Below are positions 1-9,963 of a stretch of 64,000 bases of DNA, piece after piece. Below the pieces are notes generated by a model that saw only the letters and a program-made list of their open reading frames with translations, did not search any database and was not told where the DNA came from. Origin of the DNA: Notospermus geniculatus (lineage: Eukaryota > Nemertea > Pilidiophora > Heteronemertea > Lineidae); assembly GCA_002633025.1 (NCBI GenBank), contig NMRB01001623.1, positions 41,852 to 105,851 of the forward strand, given 5' to 3'. Numbering within the stretch: the stretch's first letter is position 1; each line of letters opens with the position of its first letter. Both the position numbers and the translations under genes were made by a program.

Positions 1-111
1 AAAATGCAATTTACAATACGTAATGTGTTCTTCACAAAACTTGAAAACCAGTCACTTCGCAGCACTTTAAAAACCCCTTGATAGAACATTAAAACACGCT
101 TCACAAAACTT

Positions 112-507
112 ATCCAAGATACAGAAAAGCACAAAATTGACACACAAAATGATAATAAGCAAGAAGTCAATCTCCAGAATTCACGAATTTTCGAGAACTT
201 TACAATCTGACACTCAAGAAAGGACTGAGCTGAAACCCAAATGTAGAACTAAACGGGTCCAACAAAGACAATCAGCAAACTCTAGACGAACCCACCGTCA
301 ATTTTGTGCTTTTCTGTATCTTGGATTTACTTGTGCACACGCTTTACGGTGGATTCGTCTAGAGTTTGTGCTGATTCTCTTTGTTGGACCCGTTTAGTTC
401 TACATTTGGGTTTCAGCTCAGTCCTTTCTAGAGTGTCAGATTGTAAAGTTCCACTTGAAAAAGACTCCGGTTGGGGTCGAAAATTCGTGAATTCTGGAGA
501 TTGACTT
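112..507. repeat. Fold-back element with two nested inverted repeats
   Basis: The stretch starting with AAGTCAATCTCCAGAATTC (164) reappears inverted at the right end (507), with arms of roughly 140-160 bases. A second inverted pair links 112-141 to 298-327 (GTCAATTTTGTGC and its complement). The right arm has about 25 extra bases around the run CCGGTTGGGGTCG. That arm form occurs alone at 60252-60334, so this is a dispersed family. No coding capacity is seen. Confidence 0.8.
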
Positions 508-2092
508 CACAAAACTTAGATGGTTCTGTACAACACTCTTCACACAACTTTAAAAGGCACGATCACACAATGCAATGTACGTGCTTTGGTCTCGTTGACT
601 TGTATTTGGTAACAGTCAATACAGAAATGTCGAATGGGCCACTGAATTGGTCAGGTGAATGATATCATCAGAGCAGCTGTGAGCATGATGACATTGCACC
701 CGGGGCCAAAATCACACATCAGATATACTAGGATTAAACCAAATCCATGATGGTGACTTGGTCAGCTATTATATGTCCATCAGAGCCGTAAATATTCTAA
801 ACTGACCGTAAACTGCGAGTCTGCGATCACAATGCCAGATTTTCTAATCCAGTAATACATAATACATCGTCTCCTGCTATAAAGTTCCCACGAAAACTGC
901 CTCCAGGATCAGAGAGTTTTATTTAGTCAATGTTTTCTCCACAAAAGTAGATTGTAATCTTCCCCAGAATGATCTACCGTTGGTGGCTGATATCATTTCC
1001 GGTCGGTCCCTCCATGATCAGGGAGACCTGTACCAGCGTCATTCAAATCAGAAAAATGACGTCCAACGAGACAAGGGCCATTAGGAGATCGGATTCGACA
1101 GGGCGTGCTGGAAGGAGGCACGATTTGGCTTTAGAGTTGCGTCCACTTCAGTCCTTTCACATCGGCTTTGTGTAATTACTCTTTACTTTAATCAACACGG
1201 CACTGGCTGCTCCATAAGAATTTTTTCGTGCGAGTTGGCTCTCTCAGTGGGCAATGCGCGACTTTCCTGCCGTTAGAGGTCACCACCATGTAGCGATCCT
1301 AGAACTTCAAAAATTTGACGTCACAAAGTAGTTTACGCCTCAACGTCATCCATAACGACGTGGCGGCCATGACGTATGTCTGTGACGTTCTAGGACCGCT
1401 CACAGGCGACCTCTAACGGCAGCAAAGTCTCCTATTCACCATTCTTGGTTTCCTTACGGCTACGCTCAGACCCGGGCACAAACAACTGCCTCCAGAATTT
1501 TTTATGGTTGTTGAATCGCTCTTAGACAACCAGCCTGCGCCAGGAAGCTCTCACGTGAGCAACACCTTTACGCTGAGACCGGTGACATAAACAATAGAAT
1601 ATCCCGCAACCTGACCAAAGACGGAAATTTCAACGTCGCAGCTTGAAATCAACAAATCTGCGAAAAAAATGGTTCTCCCATCAGCAGCGGTTATTAAATG
1701 TCATCTCGCGAGACTGCGGTGTTGTAACCACCGGCAAAATTATCTTTGTTGTCTTGAGTACAAAAGCAGCGGGCATTCACCTGCGCTGTCTGAGTCATTT
1801 TGTGTTTTTGTCTATGTCCGATGATAGCTTGGTAAACAATCATTTATGATGGGAAAAGATAACAATCAGAATCACAGCTTGTCGAGTTCGACTTTTTCAC
1901 GATATAATAAACCCCTCCCCATCGCCTGCAGTTTGATTGTATGCAATTTTCTACCCTCGAACCCAGCGGGAAAACATACTCTCGCCGTGTGTAGATAAAG
2001 ACAATGGTTGTGACGTCAGCTCTGTTGGGCGCTGTGAACGCGGGTCAAGTCCCCCTGAATCGACTAGCGGATTAAAACTTCGTTAAGGATAT
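508..2092. other. Intergenic, no gene; one MITE inside
   Basis: No supportable exon. Open frames are under 70 codons, without codon structure or convincing splice sites. The only structured feature is the inverted-repeat element at 1247-1440. Confidence 0.6.
1247..1440. mobile_element. MITE with CCTGCCGTTAGAGGTC inverted termini
   Basis: The left end reads GACTTTCCTGCCGTTAGAGG, and the right end carries its inverted form CCTCTAACGGCAG followed by AAAGTCTCC. The interior is rich in GACGTCA-type motifs. The same termini bound the larger insertion at 22455-23001, so this is one family. Confidence 0.7.
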
Positions 2093-2463
2093 TAGCTAGG
2101 GTTACATGAAAATATTCGTGTTTTTCCAGACCCGTGTCAAACCCGTGCGTACAAAAAGCCCGACGAGAGGTCACACTACTACACTGTAGTTCAGTAGCCC
2201 GGCGACAGTTGCGCTGCATGCTCTGACTCTTCGGTCATTTCTGTATTGGCACACATTGTTGAAGGCGCGAAAACGACGTCACTTAATGGCTGCGCCATCT
2301 GTAGCCGTGCTAAGAATTAACGAAAACACGGGGATTTCGAAAAGCACGGCGGGCTTGCCGTGTTTCAAAAAACCGTGTTTTCAGACACGGGTTTCTTGAA
2401 GTTCGGCAATTCATAGGTGTGGCCGCAAAAAAACCGGGTATTTTATGTAGTGTAACCACGGCT
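2093..2463. mobile_element. MITE of the AGCC..GTTACACTACATA family, diverged copy
   Basis: The right end (TATGTAGTGTAACCACGGCT) matches the ends of the elements at 8057-8481 and 52459-52701. The left end (AGCTAGGGTTACATGAAAAT) is a diverged inverted counterpart. Runs of ACCCGTGT and CACGGGTT lie inside both ends, as in the other copies. Nothing coding. Confidence 0.65.
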
Positions 2464-2944
2464 TGTGTCGCCCACCCTCACCATAACCGTTGACGATACA
2501 TGGACATTCTCCTCCCCTGCTCTGGTGCGGTATCGTGGCCTGTTGACTGAGGAACAGCGTTGTGATTGGTCAATCTTTTTGACAGCAGACGCCGGAGTGC
2601 CGGAGATTCTCCAAAGTTACATCGTCTGGTGTTTCAAATGTGACGTCATCGACTGATGGACTTTGAAACTTACCGAGGTCCGGTCACTTTTAGCTTGATT
2701 ATGAAAACTTCCATGATGAAATAACCAATCGCTAGGAACAGCGATAAACGTCCACCGCCGTTCTCGGCTTATCTGACGGGGGTTTATCAATGAAGTGTTT
2801 GCCATTCTGACAGCTACCAGATTTTATATTGATGATCCTTCTTACTGGACGCTGGTTGCCCTTTTCCTTAATGATTTGATAACAGACAGTGTCGTGAACT
2901 TTTACTGAATTCTTGGCGTATACATTCAATAGATTTCTTCAAAA

Positions 2945-3100
2945 TAGTGGCGCAATGGAAATCTCGGCGCCTCTCACCTCTGTGGTTCCCGGTTCGATCG
3001 CCAGTAAGACCATGTAAGTGGTAGAGTGGCGTTTATCTCTGAGTTTGACATCACAGGCTTCCTCTAGGAACTCCGGTTTCCTCCTGCAGTATCAGATTCG
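2945..3100 (+). mobile_element. tRNA-derived SINE
   Basis: A pol III A-box-like TGGCGCAATGG (2947) is followed about 44 bases later by a B-box-like GGTTCGATCGC (2991). The downstream body contains CTCTGAGTTTGACATCACAG and ends in CTCCGGTTTCCTCCTGC. The tRNA-like head plus unrelated body is SINE architecture. It is not a tRNA gene because no acceptor stem closes. Confidence 0.65.
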
Positions 3101-4439
3101 CCAAGGTTGCTGCTTTTCGGACGGTCACGTGATCGACAGGCGCTCAGAATTTTAAGAACCTATCTATAAGATCGGGAACTAATCTATTTTTCCTGTGCTT
3201 TTAGCGGAGGATAGGGAGGTTTTTAGCCGAATTGTGTCTCTCACTATAAGATCTTAAAAAATTCAAAGTAAACATGAGACGTTGATTGGTGAAAAGCGAT
3301 CACAAGGTAAAATATGTTGATGCCACGTGACTTTTATGTGTGAGACGCCGGCGGTGTCCTGTCTCTCCCGCCTCAGTCATTAACCGGCTCAAATTGTCGC
3401 TGTTTCAGGGTTTTTGCATTTGTTTCCAAACGAAAGCAGACGACGCCGAGACGGTTTTCCATTAGTTCACGAACAAAAGGTGAATAAAGAAAGGGTTAAC
3501 GAGGATAAAATAGGCAGATATGCAAATAATGATGAAAACATAAGATAGCGAACTTTTATAGATTATTAAAGATGTGTGATAAAAATTAATGTGCTAAGAA
3601 ACCGGCTCAAGTCAAGTAGGCCTAGCTGAGAGTATAGCGGGCCAAGCCATGGAAAGTGAAGCGGCAATGTTAGAGAGTTTTCGCAAAGCCCCCGAAACGC
3701 CGACGCGAACGCCAAACCCATTGTTCGATGCCACGAAGAGAGCACCGAACAAAAGGGTAGACGTCCGCGTTGGCATTTCGGGGGCTTTGCGAAAACTCTA
3801 TATAATGTAGAGATGTGTCGCTTGCTGCAAGTTGGCCCCTGTACTCTACCAAACCCAAGAAACCAGTACGCGACAACAGCTCAACGCGGTAAAACTAATC
3901 AGCTTATTTCAGCCATCGATTCGTACGCCAAGCTGCGCATCAACAGGGGGTTAAGTTAGAAACCATGTCACCGTCAGTCCATACAACCTGTCTCAGATAT
4001 GTTTTGCCAATTTCAGCGGAAACTGGGCTTTTGTTCGAAAACTTTGCCGAGAAAAAAACATATAATTTCTCCGTGTCCACCGGAAGTAGAGAGGCAGTAT
4101 TCAAGATGGTGACGAGCGATATAATGATAGGTTTTGAGGGGCCCACAATGGGGGGAAAATTTGACATGTACCACATCCGCTTTCCATGTCGCACTGGCAA
4201 ATCACCGTCGATGTATTTTTTTGTTCTATTGTTACAGCATTTTGTCGCAATCAGCAATTTTTCAAGCATGAAAAGCCGGGGCAATAATTGGAATGTTGCT
4301 TTTTTGTTGTGCGTGCGGTCTGTAGCGACCATCGGACGCCGGCTTTTTCCCGATGATATATAAATTGAAAAGGAGTGATGTATTGCGTGGAATCATGTAT
4401 GCTTTTAGACGGCAGACCATCCATGGGTCATGCAGTCTC
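3101..4439. other. Intergenic; fold-back element and one overlapping ORF pair
   Basis: No gene is supported. At 3965-4363 (+, ATG start, 132 codons) and 3940-4332 (-, 130 codons) opposite strands are both open. Neither product has a signal peptide, recognised domain or duplicated partner in the window, so I treat them as chance or undetermined. Confidence 0.5.
3673..3800. mobile_element. Fold-back MITE, GTTTTCGCAAAGCCCC family, copy 1
   Basis: Arms reading GTTTTCGCAAAGCCCCCGAA and its inverse face each other around a loop with CGATGCCACGAAGAGAGCAC. Copies 2 (53412-53542) and 3 (61611-61731) share arms and loop, with the loop in the opposite orientation. Confidence 0.85.
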
Positions 4440-4556
4440 TCTGATTGAATTGCCAGCTTTACATGTGCACACTCGTTCCTTGCTTCCCACAATGAACAGA
4501 ACAGCCCAAGTGACTTGGCTTCACAATAGGGCTTTCACAGCCCTATACATGGCGCA

Positions 4557-4640
4557 TCCTCCCATCGCAGGGCTTTGGCCTCGCTCCTCTTCATGCGAGC
4601 GTATGAAGAGGAGCGAGACCAAAGCCCTGCGATGGGAGGA
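4557..4640. repeat. Long hairpin, copy 1
   Basis: Arms of about 34 bases (ATCCTCCCATCGCAGGGC and its inverse) surround the short centre CATGCGAGCGTATG. One mismatch in the arms; the Unit II copy at 13251-13336 is perfect. Confidence 0.85.
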
Positions 4641-5640
4641 TGTACATGGCGGTGATAAAGCCACAACTACGTGTATTCTGACAGGTGTTCCATGGTTCAC
4701 TCTGTACTGCCTTACCCATGAAGTTTCCAGCCCATTTTACCATGTAGGCCTAGATAAACCACTTCTCATTTCGGTATTCCATGGTAACTCCACTTACCAT
4801 TGACTACGTAGGCCTACTTTCGATTGGTTTTATTTCTAAGCTCAATCTTACTTGGCGTTCACAATCTTTACGACAAATCTGTTGAAATCAGGTAAAGCGC
4901 TAAAGTCTACGCTCAGGAAACGCTATCATAACTTTCCTGTGACGTGCATACAGTCGAAATGTAACGCGGTCATTCATTGGTTCGACCATCTTGAGTTTTC
5001 ACTGGAGACCGCCTCATGCATGAAGAATCTCATCCAATCAGCTGGGACATAACGAACAGCTCATGCGAAAATAATCACTCGGGATTGACCCGTTTATTAC
5101 GAAGACCTTTCACTCCACTTGTCCCAACGGAGTTTCAAATACTTATAATGAGGAACTTCAGAGCCAATTAAACTTCTTAACAATTGTGTGAAATTGAAAA
5201 CTTGCCTCGTTACCCTTGACGGTGTCACATAAAGATGTCAAGTGTGGATAATACGGCCCTGTAAACATTGTTGCAACCCCCATAAATCCTGCCATTCAGG
5301 GCCGACCCCAGACCCAGTGGGACTGACGAGGGAGAGAGACGCTTATCAGACTGTTAACGATATCATTTCAAAGAGCACTGACTTGGATTTCGTCCCTGAG
5401 GGAAAAGGAACAACACTCCCTTCTTTGGAAGATAATTTAGTGCATTTGAGGAGGATACGTACCATTATACTAATGGCCCCATTTGAATAATTCAACTCGG
5501 GGAGATTCTCGGAGGAAATTGAGGCAATACAAATGATGATTTAATGGGTGGAGAGATTTGTAGAGGCCTATGTCGTAATGAATGGAAAAGGCAATGGCAT
5601 TGTTTTTATTGGTAGTAGTGGAAGCCAAAACAAGGTAGAC

Positions 5641-5858
5641 TAGTTCCCGATCTCACCGGTAGGATACTGAGATCGGTAGCGCCTCTCGTCCATAATCACG
5701 TGACGGTCGGAAAAGCGATGATGAAACCCGCTGATTGGTTGAAAAACCATCGATTGCTCTTTTTGCCAATCAGCGGGTTGGAAACAACGATCACGTGATT
5801 ATGAGTGAAGTGCGCTACTGAGGTCACTATTTAATCCTAGTGGTGAGCTTGGGAACTA
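5641..5858. mobile_element. MITE with TAGTTCCC inverted termini, Unit I copy
   Basis: Begins TAGTTCCCGATCTCACC and ends GGTGAGCTTGGGAACTA. Inner arms include AATCACGTGA and TCACGTGATT plus an inverted CCCGCTGATTGG pair. The Unit II counterpart is 15859-16079. Related fragments sit near 3166 and 57090. Confidence 0.75.
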
Positions 5859-6252
5859 ATCTGAAAACAAGACAAGTTAGAGCGATCTTTATTTCATCTT
5901 CCGTTGAACATGATCGTCTTCAGTTAATTGACATTAGACATGCCCAATGGTGTGTTCACATTTTTCATTATTAGACTTGCTGCAGGATATCCCATTTAAA
6001 ATCGACCCGATATGTCACAGGCTGTGGTGCACTGATGAGCTTCATCAATTTCACCAACTTCTTCATTATTTTCAATGTACGAAGTCATTAAAATCAACTC
6101 TTCATTTGATTATGATATCGTTACCATGGGTGAAAAAAAAACTATATTATAAAATGCGTTGATTTGTGGAAAGTTAATGATTACGAGAAACCCGCATAAC
6201 ATTTGCACTGCAAGATTTGCACAGCAATGCCCGATGTAAATGCACTACAAAA

Positions 6253-7575
6253 CACTTGAAGTAAAAACATTTGCTAACTTTATGAATACCAGCCATTGAC
6301 CGAGTTCTCGCTCTTTCGCCTGGTACCAAGAGTGATTTTTGTTGTCCCGGTGGGCGAATTTCTCAGGCCTATGGCATGTCTGCATCATAATGGACTGTAT
6401 TGAATTACCCACTTGTTTCACTTCGTCAAATAATAGCTTTTGTTTTTGCGTCAAACTCTCACAAAAGCAGTTGGTATCAAATGTGTGCAGCCGTCCAGGT
6501 GGTGAGATGAGACGGTAATTTAATCCGTTGAGAACAGGAACGAAAAACAAATATTGAATTTATTGTATGTTTGACTCGCTCTACAGGGTGTCCCAAAAAC
6601 CTTTGCGTCTCGTCTGTAGGCAGCGTGGAGGAATAGAGAGTGGGGATATAATAGTGTTGAGAGGAACAACATGATCAATAGGAACTGTCAGCGAGTTGAC
6701 CACTAGGTGTCACTACGGCCCAATTCAATGCATCTAGCGGACCCAGTCATTATCGATCGAGCAGCAATCACGTAGATTTTCCTGTACATTGGTCCGCTAA
6801 GACTTTGCTGCCATCTGTTGGCAATATGCGCGGCTGACTGCTCCTATTCAAACACCACCCATCACCGGCGTTATCTTCCACAACGTCTCTAAACTCTACT
6901 GTCTATTTACTTTTCGAATACTAACGAGTAGGCCTGTGGTCTGTCCGGAGTAGGCAGGGCCGGATCCAGGGTTTAGAAATACGGGGGGCACAACCCTGAG
7001 GGCAAGCCCTCAGTTGGCGCTTACCGCAGGTCCGCGCACATGAAACTTGAAGTAAAAACATTTGCTAACTTTATGAATACCAGCCATTGACCGAGTTCTC
7101 GCTCTTTCGCCTGGTACCAAGAGTGATTTTTGTTGTCTCGGTGGGCGAATTTCTCAGGCCTATGGCATGTCTGCATCATAATGGACTGTATTGAATTACC
7201 CACTTGTTTCACTTCGTCAAATAATAGCTTTTGTTTTGGCGTCAAACTATCACAAAAGCAGTTGGTGTCAAATGTGTGCAGCCGTCCAGGTGGTGAGATG
7301 AGACGGTAATTTAATCCGTTGAGAACAGGAACGAAAAACAAATATTGAATTTATTGTATGTTTGGCTCGCTCTACAGGGTGTCCCCAAAACCGTTGCGTC
7401 TCGTCTGTAGGCAGTGTGGAGGAATAGAGATTGGGGATATAATAGTGTTGAGAGGAACAACATAATCAATTCAAACACCACCCATCACCGGCGTTATCTT
7501 CCACAACGTCTCTAAACTCTACTGCCTATTTACTTTTCAAATACTAACGAGTAGGCCTATGTTCTGTCCGGAGTA
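6253..7575 (-). repeat. Direct tandem duplication carrying a conserved minus-strand ORF
   Basis: Two direct copies (6253-7040 and 7041-7575) each contain a minus-strand open frame of about 100 codons (6550 to 6245 and 7341 to 7021). Its product contains the shared run HTFDTNCFC and ends with GQWLVFIKLAN. There is no in-frame ATG near the 5' end; the apparent start is TTG. A third copy is at 16695-17024. The first copy is interrupted after its ORF by the insertion at 6680-6845. The neighbouring CAGGGTGTCCCAAAA resembles a DNA-transposon terminus. The frame is probably a fragment of a repeat; I recognise no domain. Confidence 0.6.
6680..6845. mobile_element. Short MITE inserted in the first tandem copy
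   Basis: Relative to the second copy (ATAATCAATTCAAACACC near 7461), the first copy is split by 166 bases that begin AGGAACTGTCAGC and end GCTGACTGCTCCT, an imperfect inverted pair. The comparison places the insertion to within about two bases. Confidence 0.75.
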
Positions 7576-8056
7576 GGCCCCTACCTCATGTCCATATTAT
7601 GGAACGAAATTAAAAAATGCCCCAAATCACTGCAAACAGGACTGGCAGTGCACAGAAACCTGTAGATCTGTCCCGCAAAAATTGGCCTTCTTCACTTAAT
7701 AGCGCATGTAACTAATTATTCTTTACTAACGCTATAGGCCAACTTCGCCCCTAATTTGCATATGGTAATGAGGGAGCACTGTACCAGCCTCCTCGTTATC
7801 ATATTTAAGAAGTGAAGTCTGTGATAAGAGTAGGCCTACTGCTGTGTTTTGGGTGTTTGTATGCGGTCGCACCATCTTTTTCCTTTAAATTTCAAAAACA
7901 TTTTGTGAGATTAACCACGGGTTCATAAGACCAGTTACCTTTTGACTGACTTCATCTGTACCATTCATAAATCAGGTGACGTCCCGCCGCAATGGGCTCA
8001 ACATCGTGATCAGTTTGCTTTAAGAGCCAAAAGCAAACGTCAACTGCGTAGACACT
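7576..8056. other. Noncoding upstream flank of gene copy 1
   Basis: Single-copy-like DNA conserved in Unit II (17246-17716) at high identity. No exon recognised. It could hold distal promoter elements of the gene starting near 8733. Confidence 0.4.
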
Positions 8057-8481
8057 AGCCGTGGTTACACTACATAGAAATCCCCGGGTTTTTTGACACC
8101 CGGGTCTATCCCAACTCTGAACTAGAAATTGACTTACCAGTCAATTTGAAGACCGCCCTTAGAAATTAGGGAAAGTTGACTGATGAAGAATTACTGAGTG
8201 GCAATGTAGAAATCAGTTATCCAGGCGAAACCACAGATTGGATGGAGAGAGAGAAATTCAGTAAAAACAAGGAAGACCGCCCCATTGATGGGGGCGGTCT
8301 TAAAAATCCCTCCTCAGGGCCGGTGCCCGTCAACGCTACTCAAATTTTGTGACGGGGACCTCAATTAAGCCCTCCAAAACCCGTTCGAGCTCGGAGGGGA
8401 TTATTACACCGCGTTTTTAACAGGTGTGGACAGAAAAAACCCGGGTTCGACACGGTTTTTTTATGTAGTGTAACAAGGGCT
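8057..8481. mobile_element. MITE, AGCC..GTTACACTACATA family, Unit I insertion
   Basis: Begins AGCCGTGGTTACACTACATA and ends TATGTAGTGTAACAAGGGCT. Both ends continue into CCCGGG-containing runs. Unit II reads continuously through the site (17701-17740), so this is a post-duplication insertion about 220 bases upstream of the TATA box. The copy at 52459-52701 is in the other orientation and internally deleted. Confidence 0.85.
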
Positions 8482-8702
8482 TATGTTGTTCCTGCCTACT
8501 ATTGAAATTGACAGGCACCTCGCTTTTGTGCCGCTTTCATTTGGCACTCATAAGTGGAAAGGAAGAAGCGGTAAAGTTTGACCAGCCGATGTCTGCTGAC
8601 GGAGGGACTGCAGTCGAGTGGGCTCTGAAAAACTTGAATGAATAGAGGTGGGAAAAGGATCAACAGCGTTTATTGAAATTAAGACGCAGGTGCAGAAATG
8701 GG

Positions 8703-8709
8703 TATAAAA
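8703..8709 (+). promoter_or_regulatory. TATA box of Pro/Arg-rich gene copy 1
   Basis: GGGTATAAAACG fits a core TATA box. Transcription would start about 25-30 bases on (near 8733). The downstream stretch ends at a strong donor (TATAG/GTAAGT, 8803). The same arrangement is kept at 17956-17962. The start site is inferred. Confidence 0.6.
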
Positions 8710-8732
8710 CGAGTCTGTTTGACGAGCACCAG

Positions 8733-8802
8733 ACATATCCTGTTTTCGCAGTATCCGAGTTTCAACTCCTCGTTTGGCGCTGTCCAGATAATACTGATAT
8801 AG
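8733..8802 (+). other. Predicted noncoding first exon of gene copy 1
   Basis: Lies between the TATA box and the GTAAGT donor at 8803. It is conserved in Unit II (to 18055) with few changes. It would splice to the acceptor at 9953 (TTTTTTCCAG), which opens the exon carrying the ATG. No ATG-led frame of note. Confidence 0.5.
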
Positions 8803-9070
8803 GTAAGTGTCACTCTTGGAATTCAAAGCTTCTCTTCTCTCACTATTTCTCAAGTCTTTCTAAGAAGACTTTTCCAAATTCAAAACTGAACGGTTCTTCA
8901 TTCTCCCATCTAGCCTGGTTTGAATCCATCACATTTCCCACTTCTGAGGAGCTCAGAGCCTCAGCCATTCATCGGTGTGCGAAGGCTAATCGACGTGCCA
9001 ATCAAAATCCGTGTTACAAATGTGCGCGGGAAGAGAAGAGAAAGTGCCGAACGGCGATTTGTTTATGAAT

Positions 9071-9374
9071 TAGCGCTGGGTTATAAACAGTGTCTCCCCT
9101 CTTCAGTATCTCAACAAAGATTTTAATTATATTTAGGAATATAACTTTAACGGATATTATTTCAATTTATTCAATATTGAACCACAAATTCAATATTGAA
9201 TCCGCAGTTCAATGTTGAAATGTATGATTCAATATTGAACAGTGTGGTTCAATATTGAAGTCATGTTTATAAAAAATTGAAATAATACCCATTAAAGATA
9301 TATATTCCTAAATATAATTAAAATCTTTGTTGAGATACTGAAGAGGGAGAGACACTGTTTATAACCCAGCGCTA
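9071..9374. mobile_element. Long palindromic element with TTCAATATTGAA units, Unit I
   Basis: Starts TAGCGCTGGGTTATAAACAG and ends with the exact inverse. Arms run about 90 bases through TTTTAATTATATTTAGGAAT. The centre has about five copies of the 12-base palindrome TTCAATATTGAA, separated by short spacers. It lies in the first intron of gene copy 1. The Unit II copy is at 18430-18763. Confidence 0.85.
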
Positions 9375-9431
9375 CTTCATTTTTTGGTAACATTCTTAAG
9401 TGTAAATTTGATGGTTTTTATAAGTTGAAAA

Positions 9432-9494
9432 TATCCGATTCCAATATTTAAGATCCCATTTCAATATTGAAATCGAGGTTTCAATATTGAATTT
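9432..9494. repeat. Outlying TTCAATATTGAA units
   Basis: Two intact TTCAATATTGAA palindromes and one degenerate relative (CCAATATTTAAG) follow the long palindromic element, still inside the first intron. The Unit II equivalent is lost at the N gap. Confidence 0.6.
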
Positions 9495-9886
9495 TGAATG
9501 AGCCTTCTGGGCTTTCGTATAAACACCAGCTACGTGAACTTTTCGAATACATGTCCCCTTCCAAGCTTTAATTCACAGTCCGATGCGGGACGACCACCAG
9601 CGACAAACCAACCCTTCCTCCAGCATCTCCGGCTGCCTTGTGCGTGTGCGGTGACGGAGAGAGAGGGCATCTCTGATGACATCAGGATAGTGTCTTATGG
9701 TGTAACCATGAAGAACCCTACTAATGGGGAGCGCCAATTGGTCACGTGATGACTACTGATAGAGCAGACGAGACACCTAGCGTTGACCTATGCCCATTGT
9801 TCGAGAGATGCGGTTCACCAAGCACGGCCAATCACACCTTGAATCGTCATGAATAATAGGTGGCATTGGTGTACTATCAGTTCAAA

Positions 9887-9910
9887 ACCACGCGTATATT
9901 CTCGCGTGGT
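9887..9910. promoter_or_regulatory. Small hairpin ahead of the signal-peptide exon
   Basis: ACCACGCG and CGCGTGGT flank an eight-base loop containing TATA, 40 bases before the acceptor at 9953. It could be a palindromic protein site or an RNA hairpin near the 3' splice site. A second start site here cannot be excluded. Confidence 0.35.
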
Positions 9911-9963
9911 CTGCGTGATCGGGGTTCCCTATTCTGGCCATCATTTTTTCCAGGATTACCAAA

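Noticed and set aside
3940-4363. Two opposing frames of about 130 codons
   Set aside because: Open on both strands, no domain, signal or splice evidence, and not duplicated. Kept only as a note.
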